38,628 bases of DNA, from positions 1 through 38,628 of the forward strand of contig JANJXC010000025.1 in assembly GCA_024709225.1 (NCBI GenBank), given 5' to 3'. The stretch is from Gammaproteobacteria bacterium (GTDB lineage: Bacteria; Pseudomonadota; Gammaproteobacteria; Thiohalomonadales; Thiohalomonadaceae). The notes under the pieces are model-generated. The model was not told where the DNA came from and searched no databases. It saw only the letters and a program-made list of their open reading frames with translations. Of the stretch, positions 6,801 to 16,245 are shown piece after piece (the stretch's first letter is position 1; each line of letters opens with the position of its first letter). The translations under genes were made by a program, and so were the position numbers.

Positions 6801-8291
6801 ATGAGCGCCACCTGCGATCACGACCATGAATTTCATGTCGACAGGGATAACCTCATCCGTGCCCTGGCGGCGATTCTTCCTGCCGATGCACTGCTGTATG
6901 AGCGCGAGGACCTCACACCTTACGAGTGCGACGGTCTCTCTGCCTATCGCCAGCTGCCCCTGGTGGTAGCCATTCCCACCAGCGTCGAGCAGGTACAGGC
7001 GGTGCTGTGCACCTGTTATGCGATGAACGTGCCGGTGGTGGCACGCGGCGCCGGCACCGGCCTCTCCGGCGGTGCCCTGCCACACCGTCAGGGCGTATTG
7101 CTGTCCCTGGCCAAATTCAAATCCATTATCAGCATCGACACCGGGAACCGCAGCGCCGTGGTCCAGCCCGGCGTGCGCAACCTGGCCATTTCCGAGGCGG
7201 CCAAACCGCACCAGCTCTATTACGCCCCCGACCCGTCGTCGCAGATCGCCTGCAGCATCGGTGGCAACGTGGCGGAGAACTCCGGTGGCGTGCACTGCCT
7301 TAAATACGGCCTCACCGTGCACAACATCCTCAAGCTGAAGATGGTAACCATCGAGGGAGAACTCATTACCATCGGTGCCGATGCCCTGGATGCCGCAGGC
7401 TATGACCTGCTGGCCCTGATGACCGGCTCGGAGGGCATGCTGGGGGTGATCGTCGAGGTGACAGTGAAGCTGCTGCCGACGCCGGAACGTGCCCAGGTGA
7501 TCCTCGCCGCCTTCGACGATGTGGTGAAGGCCGGTGCCGCAGTGGGCAACATCATCGCCGCCGGCATCATCCCCGCCGGCCTGGAGATGATGGACAAGCT
7601 CTCCATTCAGGCGGCGGAGGACTTTGTTCACGCCGGCTATCCCGTCGATGCCGAGGCCATCCTGCTGTGCGAGGTGGATGGCACCAACGAGGAAGTGTCC
7701 GACCACATTACCGCCGTGCGCGAGGTACTGAAACGCAGCGGCGCCATTGAGGTACGTACCGCCAGGGACGAGGCCGAACGCGCCACCTTCTGGAAGGGAC
7801 GCAAGGCGGCCTTCCCCGCCGTCGGTCGCATCTCGCCCGACTACTACTGCATGGACGGCACCATCCCGCGCAAGCACCTGCCGACCGTCCTCAAGGGCAT
7901 CAGCGACCTGTCGAAAGAATACGGCCTGCGCGTGGCCAACGTGTTTCACGCCGGCGACGGCAACCTGCACCCGCTGATCCTCTACAACGCCAACAATCCC
8001 GGCGAGCTGGAGAAGACCGAGGAGTTCGGCGGCAAGATCCTCGAACTGTGCGTCGAGGTAGGTGGCACCATTACCGGCGAGCACGGCGTGGGCATGGAGA
8101 AGATCAACCAGATGTGCGTGCAGTTCAACAGCGCGGAGCTGACGCAGTTTCACGCGGTCAAGCACGCCTTTGACGAAAAGGGGCTGCTCAATCCCGGCAA
8201 GGCGGTTCCCACCCTGCATCGCTGTGCCGAATTCGGTGCCACGCACGTGCACCACGGCGCGCTGCCCTTCCCCGAGCTGGAGCGTTTTTAA
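6801..8291 (+). CDS. glcD: Glycolate oxidase FAD-linked subunit GlcD
   Basis: A 496-residue FAD-linked oxidase. The PCMH-type FAD domain has VVARGAGTGLSGGALPH and PDPSSQIACSIGGNVAENSG. The C-terminal domain has VFHAGDGNLHPLILYN and GGTITGEHGVGMEKI, all typical of GlcD. It oxidises glycolate to glyoxylate at the membrane together with GlcE and GlcF, passing electrons to quinone. D-lactate dehydrogenases of the same family look similar, but the D-E-F set and adjacent malate synthase G point to glycolate. A strong GAGGAGGAAG ribosome site precedes the ATG. The 108-bp gap upstream is the largest in the operon and could carry an internal promoter. Confidence 0.93.
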   Translation: MSATCDHDHEFHVDRDNLIRALAAILPADALLYEREDLTPYECDGLSAYRQLPLVVAIPTSVEQVQAVLCTCYAMNVPVVARGAGTGLSGGALPHRQGVLLSLAKFKSIISIDTGNRSAVVQPGVRNLAISEAAKPHQLYYAPDPSSQIACSIGGNVAENSGGVHCLKYGLTVHNILKLKMVTIEGELITIGADALDAAGYDLLALMTGSEGMLGVIVEVTVKLLPTPERAQVILAAFDDVVKAGAAVGNIIAAGIIPAGLEMMDKLSIQAAEDFVHAGYPVDAEAILLCEVDGTNEEVSDHITAVREVLKRSGAIEVRTARDEAERATFWKGRKAAFPAVGRISPDYYCMDGTIPRKHLPTVLKGISDLSKEYGLRVANVFHAGDGNLHPLILYNANNPGELEKTEEFGGKILELCVEVGGTITGEHGVGMEKINQMCVQFNSAELTQFHAVKHAFDEKGLLNPGKAVPTLHRCAEFGATHVHHGALPFPELERF

Positions 8292-9346
8292 TGAATGACA
8301 TCAGCCAGGCGCTGCAACAGCGCGTCATCGATGCCATGAACCGTAAGAAGCCGCTGAAGATCGTCGGTGGCGACAGCAAGGCATTTTATGGCCGCGAAAC
8401 AGCCGGTGAAATCCTGAATGTGGCTGGCCACAGCGGCATTCTCAACTACGAACCGACCGAACTCGTTGCCACTGTGCGTGCCGGTACGCCGTTGCGCGAA
8501 CTGGAACAGGCCATTCGTGCGCAGGGCCAGATGTTGCCCTTCGAGCCGCCACACCTGGGCGAGACGGCCACCGTCGGCGGTACCGTGGCCACCAATCTCT
8601 CCGGACCGCGTCGCCCCTATGCCGGTTCTGTGCGCGACCACGTGCTCGGCGTCAAAATCATCAACGGCAGGGGCGAGATCCTCACCTTCGGCGGTGAGGT
8701 GATGAAGAACGTCGCCGGCTATGACCTGTCGCGCTTGATGGCCGGCGCCCTGGGAACGTTGGGGGTGTTGCTCGAGATATCCTTCAAGGTAGTTCCCGCG
8801 CCGCACAAGGAGCTCACCCTCTACCGCAGCTGCTCCATCACCAGCGCCATCAGCACCATGAACAGCTGGGCTGCGCGGCCCTACCCGATCAGCGGCGCGG
8901 CGTTCGACGGCGAGAACCTCTATGTGCGCTTCAGCGGCAGCGACAGCGCGGTAGATGCGGCACGGAAAAAGTTTGGCGGCGATGAGCTACGCGACGCCGC
9001 CGACTTCTGGCAGCGGGTGCGCGAGCTGCGTCACGGTTTCTTCGCGGGGCGCCAGCCGCTGTGGCGCCTGTCGGTGGCACCGGCAGCACCCTACATCGAG
9101 CTGCCCGGCAAGAGCTTCATCGACTGGGGCGGCGCGCAGCGCTGGTACATGGGCGATGCTGATGCCGAACGGGTGCGGGCCGCGGCCGTCAGTGGCGGCG
9201 GTCATGCCGTGATGTTCCGCGGCGGTGATCGCGCGCAGTCGTTCCAGCCCCTGGCCCCGGTAATCCTCCGCCTGCACAAAAATCTCAAGCAGGCCATGGA
9301 CCCGATGAACATCCTCAATCCCGGCCGCCTCTACGCAGCCCTGTGA
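8291..9346 (+). CDS. glcE: Glycolate oxidase FAD-binding subunit GlcE
   Basis: A 351-residue second FAD-binding subunit. It shows the half-length PCMH fold with LKIVGGDSKAFYG, FEPPHLGETATVGGTVATNL and GGEVMKNVAGYDLSRLMAGA, and ends in NILNPGRLYAAL, as GlcE does. Start and glcD stop overlap by one base (TAATG), so translation is coupled. It forms the membrane-associated glycolate oxidase with GlcD and GlcF. Confidence 0.92.
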   Translation: MNDISQALQQRVIDAMNRKKPLKIVGGDSKAFYGRETAGEILNVAGHSGILNYEPTELVATVRAGTPLRELEQAIRAQGQMLPFEPPHLGETATVGGTVATNLSGPRRPYAGSVRDHVLGVKIINGRGEILTFGGEVMKNVAGYDLSRLMAGALGTLGVLLEISFKVVPAPHKELTLYRSCSITSAISTMNSWAARPYPISGAAFDGENLYVRFSGSDSAVDAARKKFGGDELRDAADFWQRVRELRHGFFAGRQPLWRLSVAPAAPYIELPGKSFIDWGGAQRWYMGDADAERVRAAAVSGGGHAVMFRGGDRAQSFQPLAPVILRLHKNLKQAMDPMNILNPGRLYAAL

Positions 9347-9358
9347 CACGAACACAAC

Positions 9359-10579
9359 ATGCAAACGACCATCACCGAGAACATATTGCGGACAGCGCAA
9401 GGCCAGGAGGCAGATGCCATCCTGCGTCGCTGTGTCCACTGCGGCTTCTGTACCGCCACCTGTCCCACCTATCAACTGCTGGGCGATGAGCTGGATGCGC
9501 CGCGCGGCCGCATCTACCTGATCAAGCAATTGCTGGAGGGCCAGGCTGTCACGCGCAAGACCCAGCTTCACCTCGACCGTTGCCTCACCTGCCGCGCCTG
9601 CGAAACCACCTGCCCCTCCGGTGTGAACTATCACCGCCTGGCGGATCTAGGACGCGAGATGCTGGAGCAGCAGGTGGCGCGGCCGCTGCATGAACGGCTG
9701 CTGCGCTTCGGCCTGCGCAAAGTGCTGCCCTATCGCTCACGCTTCTCGCCGCTGGTGAAACTCGGACGCGCCCTCGCGCCGCTGCTGCCTGCTGCGCTGA
9801 AGACTAAGATTCCGCCGCTGCAAACGGCCAAGCCCTGGCCGAACCAGACGCACGCACGCCGCATGCTCCTGCTCAACGCCTGCGGCCAGGCCGACGGGGC
9901 ACCCAACACCAATGCCGCCGCCGCGCGTGTGCTTGACCGGCTCGGCGTGCAACTCATCGACACGCCCAAGGCCGGCTGTTGCGGCGCGGTGAGCCATCAC
10001 CTGGCGCAGCCGGCCGAGGCCAAGGACTTCATCCGCGCCAATATCGACGCCTGGTGGCCCCACATCGAGGCCGGCGCCGAGGCCATTGTCATCACCGCCA
10101 GCGGCTGCGGCGCCATGGTCAAGGACTACGGCGAGCTCCTGCAGGACGATGCAGAGTATGCGGCCAAGGCGCGCCGCGTCGCGGCGCTGGCGCGCGACAT
10201 CTGCGAGGTGCTGACGCCGGAAGACCTCTCTGCCTTGCATCCCGGGAGCAGCGGCATCAAGGTGGCCTTTCACGCCCCCTGCACGCTGCAGCACGGCCAG
10301 AAGATCAACGGCGTGGTGGAAGGCATTCTGCAGAAAGCGGGTTATACGCTGACCCGGGTACCCGATGCCCATCTCTGTTGCGGTTCGGCCGGTACCTACT
10401 CCATCCTGCAGGGCACGCTGTCCAGGCAACTGCTGGCCAACAAGGTCCAGGCCCTGGAATCGGAACAGCCCGATGTCATCGCCACCGCCAACATCGGTTG
10501 CCACCTGCACCTGCAGAGCGGTGCACACCTAGCGGTGAAACACTGGATCGAGCTACTGGAAGAGGCGCTGCCGCAATAA
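9359..10579 (+). CDS. glcF: Glycolate oxidase iron-sulfur subunit GlcF
   Basis: A 406-residue protein with two [4Fe-4S] motifs near the N-terminus (CVHCGFCTATCP and CLTCRACETTCP). Two cysteine-rich CCG domains follow (KAGCCGAVSHHL; HAPCTLQHGQK with LCCGSAGTYS). The first CCG-domain motif reads NACGQADGAPNTNAA, a little off the common form. It relays electrons from GlcDE to the quinone pool. It starts 12 bases after glcE. Confidence 0.92.
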   Translation: MQTTITENILRTAQGQEADAILRRCVHCGFCTATCPTYQLLGDELDAPRGRIYLIKQLLEGQAVTRKTQLHLDRCLTCRACETTCPSGVNYHRLADLGREMLEQQVARPLHERLLRFGLRKVLPYRSRFSPLVKLGRALAPLLPAALKTKIPPLQTAKPWPNQTHARRMLLLNACGQADGAPNTNAAAARVLDRLGVQLIDTPKAGCCGAVSHHLAQPAEAKDFIRANIDAWWPHIEAGAEAIVITASGCGAMVKDYGELLQDDAEYAAKARRVAALARDICEVLTPEDLSALHPGSSGIKVAFHAPCTLQHGQKINGVVEGILQKAGYTLTRVPDAHLCCGSAGTYSILQGTLSRQLLANKVQALESEQPDVIATANIGCHLHLQSGAHLAVKHWIELLEEALPQ

Positions 10580-10597
10580 CCTGACAAGGAGCCAAGC

Positions 10598-11497
10598 ATG
10601 GCGGACCAGATCGGCTTCATCGGCCTGGGCATCATGGGCCGGCCCATGGCCCTCAACCTGCGCCGGGCGGGCCATGCGCTGTGGGTACACGCCCGCCGCC
10701 CGGAAAACATGGCGCCGCTGGTGGCGGCCGGCGCCACCGCCTGCGCCAGCGCGCGCGAGGTGGCCGAACACAGCGACATCATCTTCACCATGGTCTCCGA
10801 CACCGACGACGTCGAGCAGGTTATCAACGGCGAGCACGGCATCGTCGAAGGCCTGCGCCCCGGCAGCATCGTCGTCGACATGAGCACCATCTCTCCCTCC
10901 GCCACCCGCGCCCTGGCCGACCTGTTGGAGACCCTGGGCGGTGAGATGCTCGATGCCCCGGTCTCCGGCGGCGAGAAGGGCGCCATCGACGGCACGCTTT
11001 CCATCATGGTGGGCGGCAAGGCCAAGGTCTTTGCGCGCGTCCGGCCGCTGTTTGAAAAAATGGGCAAGAATGTCATCCATATCGGTGACAACGGCGCCGG
11101 CCAGGTCGCCAAGGCCTGCAACCAGGTGGTCATCACCCAGGCCATCGCCGCCATCGGCGAGGCCTATCTGCTGGCCGCGGCCAACGGCGTCGACCCGCGC
11201 AAGGTGCGCGAGGCGCTGCTCGGCGGCTTCGCCAGCAGCCGCGCCCTGGAGTCCCACGGACTGCGCATGCTCGACGGCAACTACCAGCCGGGCTTCAAGG
11301 CCCACCTGCACAAAAAGGACATGCGCATCGTCATGGAAAGCGCCACCGAGACAGGCATCGCCCTACCCGGCACCGCGCTGGTGACGCAACTGATCAACAC
11401 CGCTGTCGGCCAGGGCATGGGTGAAGACGACTCGATCAGCATATTCCGGATACAGCAGAAGCTTTGCGGGGTGCAGGTCGACCGGCAGGAGGACTGA
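10598..11497 (+). CDS. Tartronate semialdehyde reductase-like (GarR/GlxR) beta-hydroxyacid dehydrogenase
   Basis: A 299-residue NAD(P)-dependent enzyme of the 3-hydroxyisobutyrate dehydrogenase family. It has [20 protein letters not shown] (Rossmann motif), the substrate motif [20 protein letters not shown] as in Gar[12 protein letters not shown] with the catalytic Lys, and [10 protein letters not shown] near the end. GarR interconverts tartronate semialdehyde and D-glycerate. In most operons this enzyme sits beside glyoxylate carboligase, which is missing here, so another source of tartronate semialdehyde, or another substrate such as a C4 sugar acid (as for LtnD, same family), should be considered. 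An ACAAGGAG ribosome site precedes the ATG. Confidence 0.85.
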   Translation: MADQIGFIGLGIMGRPMALNLRRAGHALWVHARRPENMAPLVAAGATACASAREVAEHSDIIFTMVSDTDDVEQVINGEHGIVEGLRPGSIVVDMSTISPSATRALADLLETLGGEMLDAPVSGGEKGAIDGTLSIMVGGKAKVFARVRPLFEKMGKNVIHIGDNGAGQVAKACNQVVITQAIAAIGEAYLLAAANGVDPRKVREALLGGFASSRALESHGLRMLDGNYQPGFKAHLHKKDMRIVMESATETGIALPGTALVTQLINTAVGQGMGEDDSISIFRIQQKLCGVQVDRQED

Positions 11498-11544
11498 GAA
11501 CCTCTATAGTTTGCTTATCCGATAACCAGTGTGAGGGCCGAGCG

Positions 11545-13722
11545 ATGTACGAGCGTGTGGAGATGGCGGGCCTGATGATCGCCCAGCCGCTGTATGACCT
11601 GGTAAAGAACGAGGTCGCCCCCGGCAGCGGCATACAGCACGATGACGCCTGGCGCGGCTTTGCCGAGCTGATCGCCGACCTCACCCCCCGCAACCGTGCG
11701 CTGCTGGCACGGCGCGACGAACTACAGGCGCACCTCGACGCCTGGCATCTCGAGCGCAAGGGGCAAGCGCACGACGCGGCGGCCTACAAGGCCTACCTCT
11801 ACGCGATCGGCTATTTACAGCCGGAAGGGCCCGACTTCGCCATCGGCACGGAGCATGTCGATGAGGAAATTGCGACGGTCGCCGGCCCACAGCTGGTGGT
11901 GCCGGTCAGCAACGCCCGCTACGCCCTGAATGCCTGCAATGCCCGCTGGGGCAGTCTGTTCGACGCCCTCTACGGCACCGACGCCATCCCCGAGGCGGGC
12001 GGAGCGGAACGAAAAGGCCACTTCAATCCGCTACGCGGTGCCAAGGTGATCGCCTACGCCAAGGCCTTCCTCGACATGGCCACCCCCCTGGCTGGCGGCA
12101 GCTACATCGACGCCATCGCCTACACCATCAAGGACGGCCAGCTCACGGTCACCCTCTCCAACGGCCGCCAGACCGGACTGCAGAAGCCACAGCAGTTTCG
12201 CGGTTATCTGCAGGAGGCGGGCGATATCTCCTCGCTGCTGTTGGTCAATCACGGCCTGCACATCGATATCCATTTCAACACCGACCATTCCACCCATCAA
12301 CTGCACCCTACCGGCATCCGCGACATATATCTGGAAGCGGCCCTCACCACCATCATGGACTGCGAGGACTCGGTCACCGCCGTCGACGCCGACGACAAGG
12401 TCAACGTCTACCGCAACTGGCTCGGCCTGATGAAGGGGGAACTGACCAGCACGTTTCAAAAGAATGACACGACGCTGACCCGCAGCCTCAACGCGGACCG
12501 CCGCTATCTGGCAGCCGACGGCAGCGCGTTCGAGCTGCCGGGACGCAGCCTGATGCTGGTGCGCAACGTCGGCCACCTGATGACCAACGACGCCGTACTG
12601 GACCGCAGCGGCAACGAGGTGTTCGAGGGTATGCTCGATGCCTTCGTCACGGTCTATGCGGCACTGCACGACCTCAAGGGCAACAGCGCCAGGCGCAACA
12701 GCCGCGACGGCAGCATCTATATCGTCAAACCCAAGCAGCACGGCCCCGACGAGGTCGCCTTCACCGTCGAGCTGTTCACCCGCATCGAAGACATCTTCGG
12801 TCTGGCCCGCAACACCATCAAGATCGGCATCATGGACGAGGAGCGCCGCACCACCCTCAACCTGAAGGAGTGCATTCGGGCGGCAAAGGAGCGGTGCATC
12901 TTCATCAACACCGGCTTTCTCGACCGCACCGGCGACGAGATCCACACCTCGATGGAGGCCGGTCCGATGCTGCGCAAGAACGACATGAAGAGTGCGCGCT
13001 GGCTGCAGGCCTATGAACGCTGGAATGTGGATATCGGCCTGGCCTGCGGCCTCGCCGGGCGCGCCCAAATCGGCAAGGGCATGTGGACCATGCCGGACAA
13101 AATGGCAGCCATGCTCGACAGTAAACAGGCTCAGCTCGAGGCCGGTGCCAATTGTGCCTGGGTCCCCTCACCCACCGCGGCGACCCTGCATGCCATCCAC
13201 TATCACAAGGTATCCGTGCGTGATGTGCAGGAGAGACTGAAGGCACGCGAACGCGCCAGCCTTGATGACCTGTTGGCCATCCCCCTAGCCGACACGCACA
13301 GCTGGCAGGCGGCAGATATCCAGCACGAGTTGGACAACAATCTTCAGGGCCTCCTGGGCTATGTGGTGCGCTGGATCGATCAGGGATTGGGCGCCTCCAA
13401 GGTGCTGGACATCAACAACATCGGCTTGATGGAGGATCGCGCCACCTTGCGCATTTCCAGCCAGCACATCGCCAACTGGCTGCACCACGGCATCGTCAGT
13501 GAGCGTCAGGTCGTCGAGTCGCTGAAACGCATGGCGCAGTTCGTGGACCAGCAAAACAGCGCCGAGGCAAATTACATCAATATGTCGCCGCACTTCATCA
13601 GCCTTGCCTTTCAGGCCGCCCAGGACCTGATCTTCCATGGCCGGCACGCGCCCAACGGTTATACCGAACCGGCCCTGCACCAGCGGCGCAAGGAATTGAA
13701 GGCGGCACTGCGCGGGAAATAA
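11545..13722 (+). CDS. glcB: Malate synthase G
   Basis: A 725-residue protein, about the size of E. coli GlcB (723). The ATG at 11545 ([18 protein letters not shown]) follows GTGAGGGCCG; an upstream in-frame start would overlap the reductase gene. Family signatures seen: [59 protein letters not shown] and [20 protein letters not shown]. It condenses glyoxylate with acetyl-CoA to give malate in the cytoplasm and completes the glycolate-to-malate route begun by GlcDEF. If the upstream phosphoketolase-like enzyme yields acetyl-P, that could supply acetyl-CoA for this step (inference). Confidence 0.96.
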   Translation: MYERVEMAGLMIAQPLYDLVKNEVAPGSGIQHDDAWRGFAELIADLTPRNRALLARRDELQAHLDAWHLERKGQAHDAAAYKAYLYAIGYLQPEGPDFAIGTEHVDEEIATVAGPQLVVPVSNARYALNACNARWGSLFDALYGTDAIPEAGGAERKGHFNPLRGAKVIAYAKAFLDMATPLAGGSYIDAIAYTIKDGQLTVTLSNGRQTGLQKPQQFRGYLQEAGDISSLLLVNHGLHIDIHFNTDHSTHQLHPTGIRDIYLEAALTTIMDCEDSVTAVDADDKVNVYRNWLGLMKGELTSTFQKNDTTLTRSLNADRRYLAADGSAFELPGRSLMLVRNVGHLMTNDAVLDRSGNEVFEGMLDAFVTVYAALHDLKGNSARRNSRDGSIYIVKPKQHGPDEVAFTVELFTRIEDIFGLARNTIKIGIMDEERRTTLNLKECIRAAKERCIFINTGFLDRTGDEIHTSMEAGPMLRKNDMKSARWLQAYERWNVDIGLACGLAGRAQIGKGMWTMPDKMAAMLDSKQAQLEAGANCAWVPSPTAATLHAIHYHKVSVRDVQERLKARERASLDDLLAIPLADTHSWQAADIQHELDNNLQGLLGYVVRWIDQGLGASKVLDINNIGLMEDRATLRISSQHIANWLHHGIVSERQVVESLKRMAQFVDQQNSAEANYINMSPHFISLAFQAAQDLIFHGRHAPNGYTEPALHQRRKELKAALRGK

Positions 13723-14078
13723 TGCTGCGCCAGGTTACCACCGTTCACCAAACAACGGCAGGCCATGCGCCTCGATAGGTGCACGCATCCCGGCAGGAAT
13801 CCCGAGCAACGTCGCAGCAAGTTGCACTGTCTCACTGTGACGGTGGACATGCGCAGGATCAGGAGATTTTTACCGGCCATATGTCTGCGGGCAAGTATTG
13901 CTGAGACTCTGGAAAAACAGGGGACGGGCAGTATTCATTGGGCCAGCATGCTTATTGACAGCCAACAACATGTCGTGCACGGAACCTTGATGTGCTACCG
14001 GCGCACTACAGAGTGCGCGCGCAATATTATTTTAGAAATTCAATTGGATACTCTTAAAAAGAGAAGGATTCGAGGGAA
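13723..14078. other. Gap after glcB with no intact gene
   Basis: Apart from the minus-strand remnant near 13735–13869 I see no gene. No T-tailed hairpin that would end the glc operon was found close behind the glcB stop. The part from about 13,990 to 14,075 is AT-rich and leads into element B. Confidence 0.4.
13735..13869 (-). pseudogene. Possible C-terminal remnant of a lost gene
   Basis: On the minus strand 44 codons are open before TAA at 13737–13735. They contain LAATLLGIPAGMRAPIEAHG and end LPLFGERW, which looks like the natural end of a protein and not random sequence. An in-frame stop at 13870–13872 closes it upstream and no good start is seen. I do not recognise the family. It lies between glcB and element B. 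The evidence is sequence texture only. Confidence 0.25.
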
Positions 14079-14222
14079 GTGCACGAATTACCGGAATTTA
14101 TTACGGTTAGCGCATCAAATGCCGGAAAAGCGACTCCGGAAAATGTCATCCAGTGCACGTATTGAAATGATTCCCGGCGATGAGTTGCCGGAAACCAAGC
14201 TTACGATTTGCCAAAATCCACA
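14079..14222 (+). mobile_element. MITE-like element, copy B (144 bp)
   Basis: It opens GTGCACGAATTACCGGAATT, repeats CAAATGCCGGAAA at the same offset as copy A, and closes with GATTTGCCAAAATCCACA exactly as copy A does at 823–840. The central 70 or so bases differ from A. Orientation is the same as A and the two lie 13.4 kb apart, on either side of the glycolate island. No transposase is encoded. Confidence 0.55.
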
Positions 14223-14250
14223 CTGCCACCAGGCCTGCGCTGTCCCAGCC

Positions 14251-15060
14251 TCACTGGAACCCCCACACCGGTGCCAGCAATTCCCCCAGTCCCTCATAGC
14301 TCCTGGGGTCGGCGGCAATGAATTTTTCCTTCTTGAACACCTCCAGTAACGGCGCTGCCACCCTGCTTCCCTCATCGCTGACCAAGGCCACCGCTATCTT
14401 GTCGCGGACCTCGGGTTCGACGCGGCTGCCGACGGAAAAGGTACGTTCCGGGTGGCTGCGGAAACTTTGCTCAATCAGGCGCAAGCCCGTCTGGTCCTGT
14501 TTGGCCCATACCTGATCACGCAGCACGGCGGCGTCACCACGACCACTCTTGAGACATTCATTGATTTCCTTGAAACCCTCTATGCGCAGCATGGTGGGCT
14601 GCCGGGCCGGATTGCGGAAATAATTGAGAAAATCCATGGTCAGCATATTGGGAGAACTGAAGGCGCAGACATTGTGGCCGATCAGATCATCCAGATGGCG
14701 GATTGTGCTGTCCTCTCGCACGGCGACAACAATGCTGATGACGCCGGGCAAGCGGGCGACCGGCACCGCCCCCTGGCGCTCCATCCGCCAGGCGGTGTAG
14801 TGCGGGCCGTCAAACACCATGTCATAGGCGTTTTGCAGCGTGCCATTGTTGTATTCCAGGTAGTTTTTGGCCGGCTTGATGACGAACTGCCTGCCGGTAA
14901 CCTGGCTCAGGTAGTTCAACAGCGGGGTATACAGCTTGATGGTCTGTTCAGGTGTTTGCGTCGGTGCGGTAGAAAAAACGATGGTGTCGTTGGCCAGAAC
15001 CGATCCCGTGAGCGACCAGCCCAGCACCATGCACAACCCACTTTTTAGCAATTTGAGCAT
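14251..15060 (-). CDS. PhnD-like periplasmic substrate-binding protein
   Basis: A 269-residue exported protein. The ATG at 15060 has a strong GGAGGGG ribosome site and opens a signal peptide (MLKLLKSGLCMVLGWSLTGS) ending at VLA-ND. The mature part begins IVFSTAPTQTPEQTIKLYTP and contains KNYLEYNNGTLQNAYDMVFD and GRGDAAVLRDQVW, the layout of the PhnD/phosphate-phosphite-phosphonate binding family (periplasmic binding fold type 2). No ABC permease or ATPase is nearby, so it is an orphan. Such orphans may serve distant transporters or act as sensors; ligand unknown. It is divergent from the RND pair, with a 129-bp shared upstream region. Confidence 0.75.
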   Translation of the reverse strand: MLKLLKSGLCMVLGWSLTGSVLANDTIVFSTAPTQTPEQTIKLYTPLLNYLSQVTGRQFVIKPAKNYLEYNNGTLQNAYDMVFDGPHYTAWRMERQGAVPVARLPGVISIVVAVREDSTIRHLDDLIGHNVCAFSSPNMLTMDFLNYFRNPARQPTMLRIEGFKEINECLKSGRGDAAVLRDQVWAKQDQTGLRLIEQSFRSHPERTFSVGSRVEPEVRDKIAVALVSDEGSRVAAPLLEVFKKEKFIAADPRSYEGLGELLAPVWGFQ

Positions 15061-15189
15061 TTTCCCCTCCGCCAGCAGCATTGAGTTCAGGCACTGGGGA
15101 TATGTTGCCCAGCAATGACCGCCCATGGCAAGGTGTTATCTAGCGCGCTTTTCAGCTAATCTTCGCCCAGTCATCAGGGATTCTCGTTC

Positions 15190-16245
15190 ATGCATCGCCC
15201 CGTCACGTTCATTCTGCTTTTTTTCATTGCCATGCTCGCCGGCTGTTCCCGCCAGGAGGCACCAGCCAGCGCCACAGGCGCTGGAACTCCCAACCACCTG
15301 GTGGAAACCGCCGTCGTCCGTAGTGAAAGCATCGCCGCAACGGCACTACGCACCGGGTCACTGCGCGCGCAGCGCGAGATTCAAATCCTCTCCCAGGAGG
15401 AGGGGCGCATTGTTGCGCTACCCCACTTTGCCGGTGATGTGGTCAAGCGCGGCGACCTGCTGCTACAACTCGACGATACCCTGCTGGCCGCACAGCTGCG
15501 CAAGAGCGAAGCCCAGCGCCGTCAGATGGAGCTGGACCTCAGCCGGCTGCAAAGACTGATCCGCAATCAGCTCGTCAGCGAAGAGGAACTGGCTCGCGCA
15601 CGCACCGCCCTGGATATCGCCCTGGCCGAGGAACAGCTGCTACGCACCCGCCTTGAATACACACGCATCATCGCCCCCTTCGACGGCGTCATCAGCCTGC
15701 GCCGCGCCGAGCCGGGCGACGTAGTGCCCAGCTTCACCCATGTTCTGACCCTTACCGACCTCACCTCACTGCTCACCACCACCAGTGTCTCCGAATTGCT
15801 GTTGCCGTTCCTGGCGGTGGGTGATGCGGTAAGCATCCATATCGATGCGCTTGGCGCAGCCCCCCATCCGGGGCGTATCCTGCGCATCCACCCATCCATT
15901 GATGCCGCCACCCGGCAGGGGGTGGTAGAGGTGGCGCTCGATCCCGTGCCAGCCGCGGCACGTCCGGGACAGTTGTGCCGCATCCTGTTCACCGGGCGTC
16001 CGCAGATACGCCGGGTCATTCCCTTTGCCGCCCTGCGCCGCGACAACAGCGGCGAGTTTGTCTTTGTCCTTGATGCCGACAGCAAGGCACAGCGCCAAGC
16101 TGTGGTGAGCGGCATGCAGCTCGGCGAGGATATCGAACTGCTCTCCGGCCCCGAGGCCGGCAGCCGCGTCGTCACCAAGGGCTTCCTCGGCCTGCTCCCG
16201 GGGCGCAAGGTAAAAAGCGTTAGCGCCGCGCCCGCCGCCTCATGA
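15190..16245 (+). CDS. RND efflux periplasmic adaptor lipoprotein (MFP/HlyD family)
   Basis: A 351-residue adaptor. The N-terminus is a lipoprotein signal with lipobox LAGC, giving Cys19 as the anchored residue. It has the biotinyl-lipoyl-like motif (LPHFAGDVVKRGDLLLQLDD), a coiled hairpin rich in QRRQMELDLSRLQRL, the second lipoyl half (YTRIIAPFDGVISLRRAEPG), and a beta-barrel/C-terminal domain (VIPFAALRRD, VTKGFLGLLPG). It bridges the inner-membrane pump encoded next to an outer-membrane channel, which is not encoded here. Its stop overlaps the permease start (ATGA). Confidence 0.9.
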   Translation: MHRPVTFILLFFIAMLAGCSRQEAPASATGAGTPNHLVETAVVRSESIAATALRTGSLRAQREIQILSQEEGRIVALPHFAGDVVKRGDLLLQLDDTLLAAQLRKSEAQRRQMELDLSRLQRLIRNQLVSEEELARARTALDIALAEEQLLRTRLEYTRIIAPFDGVISLRRAEPGDVVPSFTHVLTLTDLTSLLTTTSVSELLLPFLAVGDAVSIHIDALGAAPHPGRILRIHPSIDAATRQGVVEVALDPVPAAARPGQLCRILFTGRPQIRRVIPFAALRRDNSGEFVFVLDADSKAQRQAVVSGMQLGEDIELLSGPEAGSRVVTKGFLGLLPGRKVKSVSAAPAAS

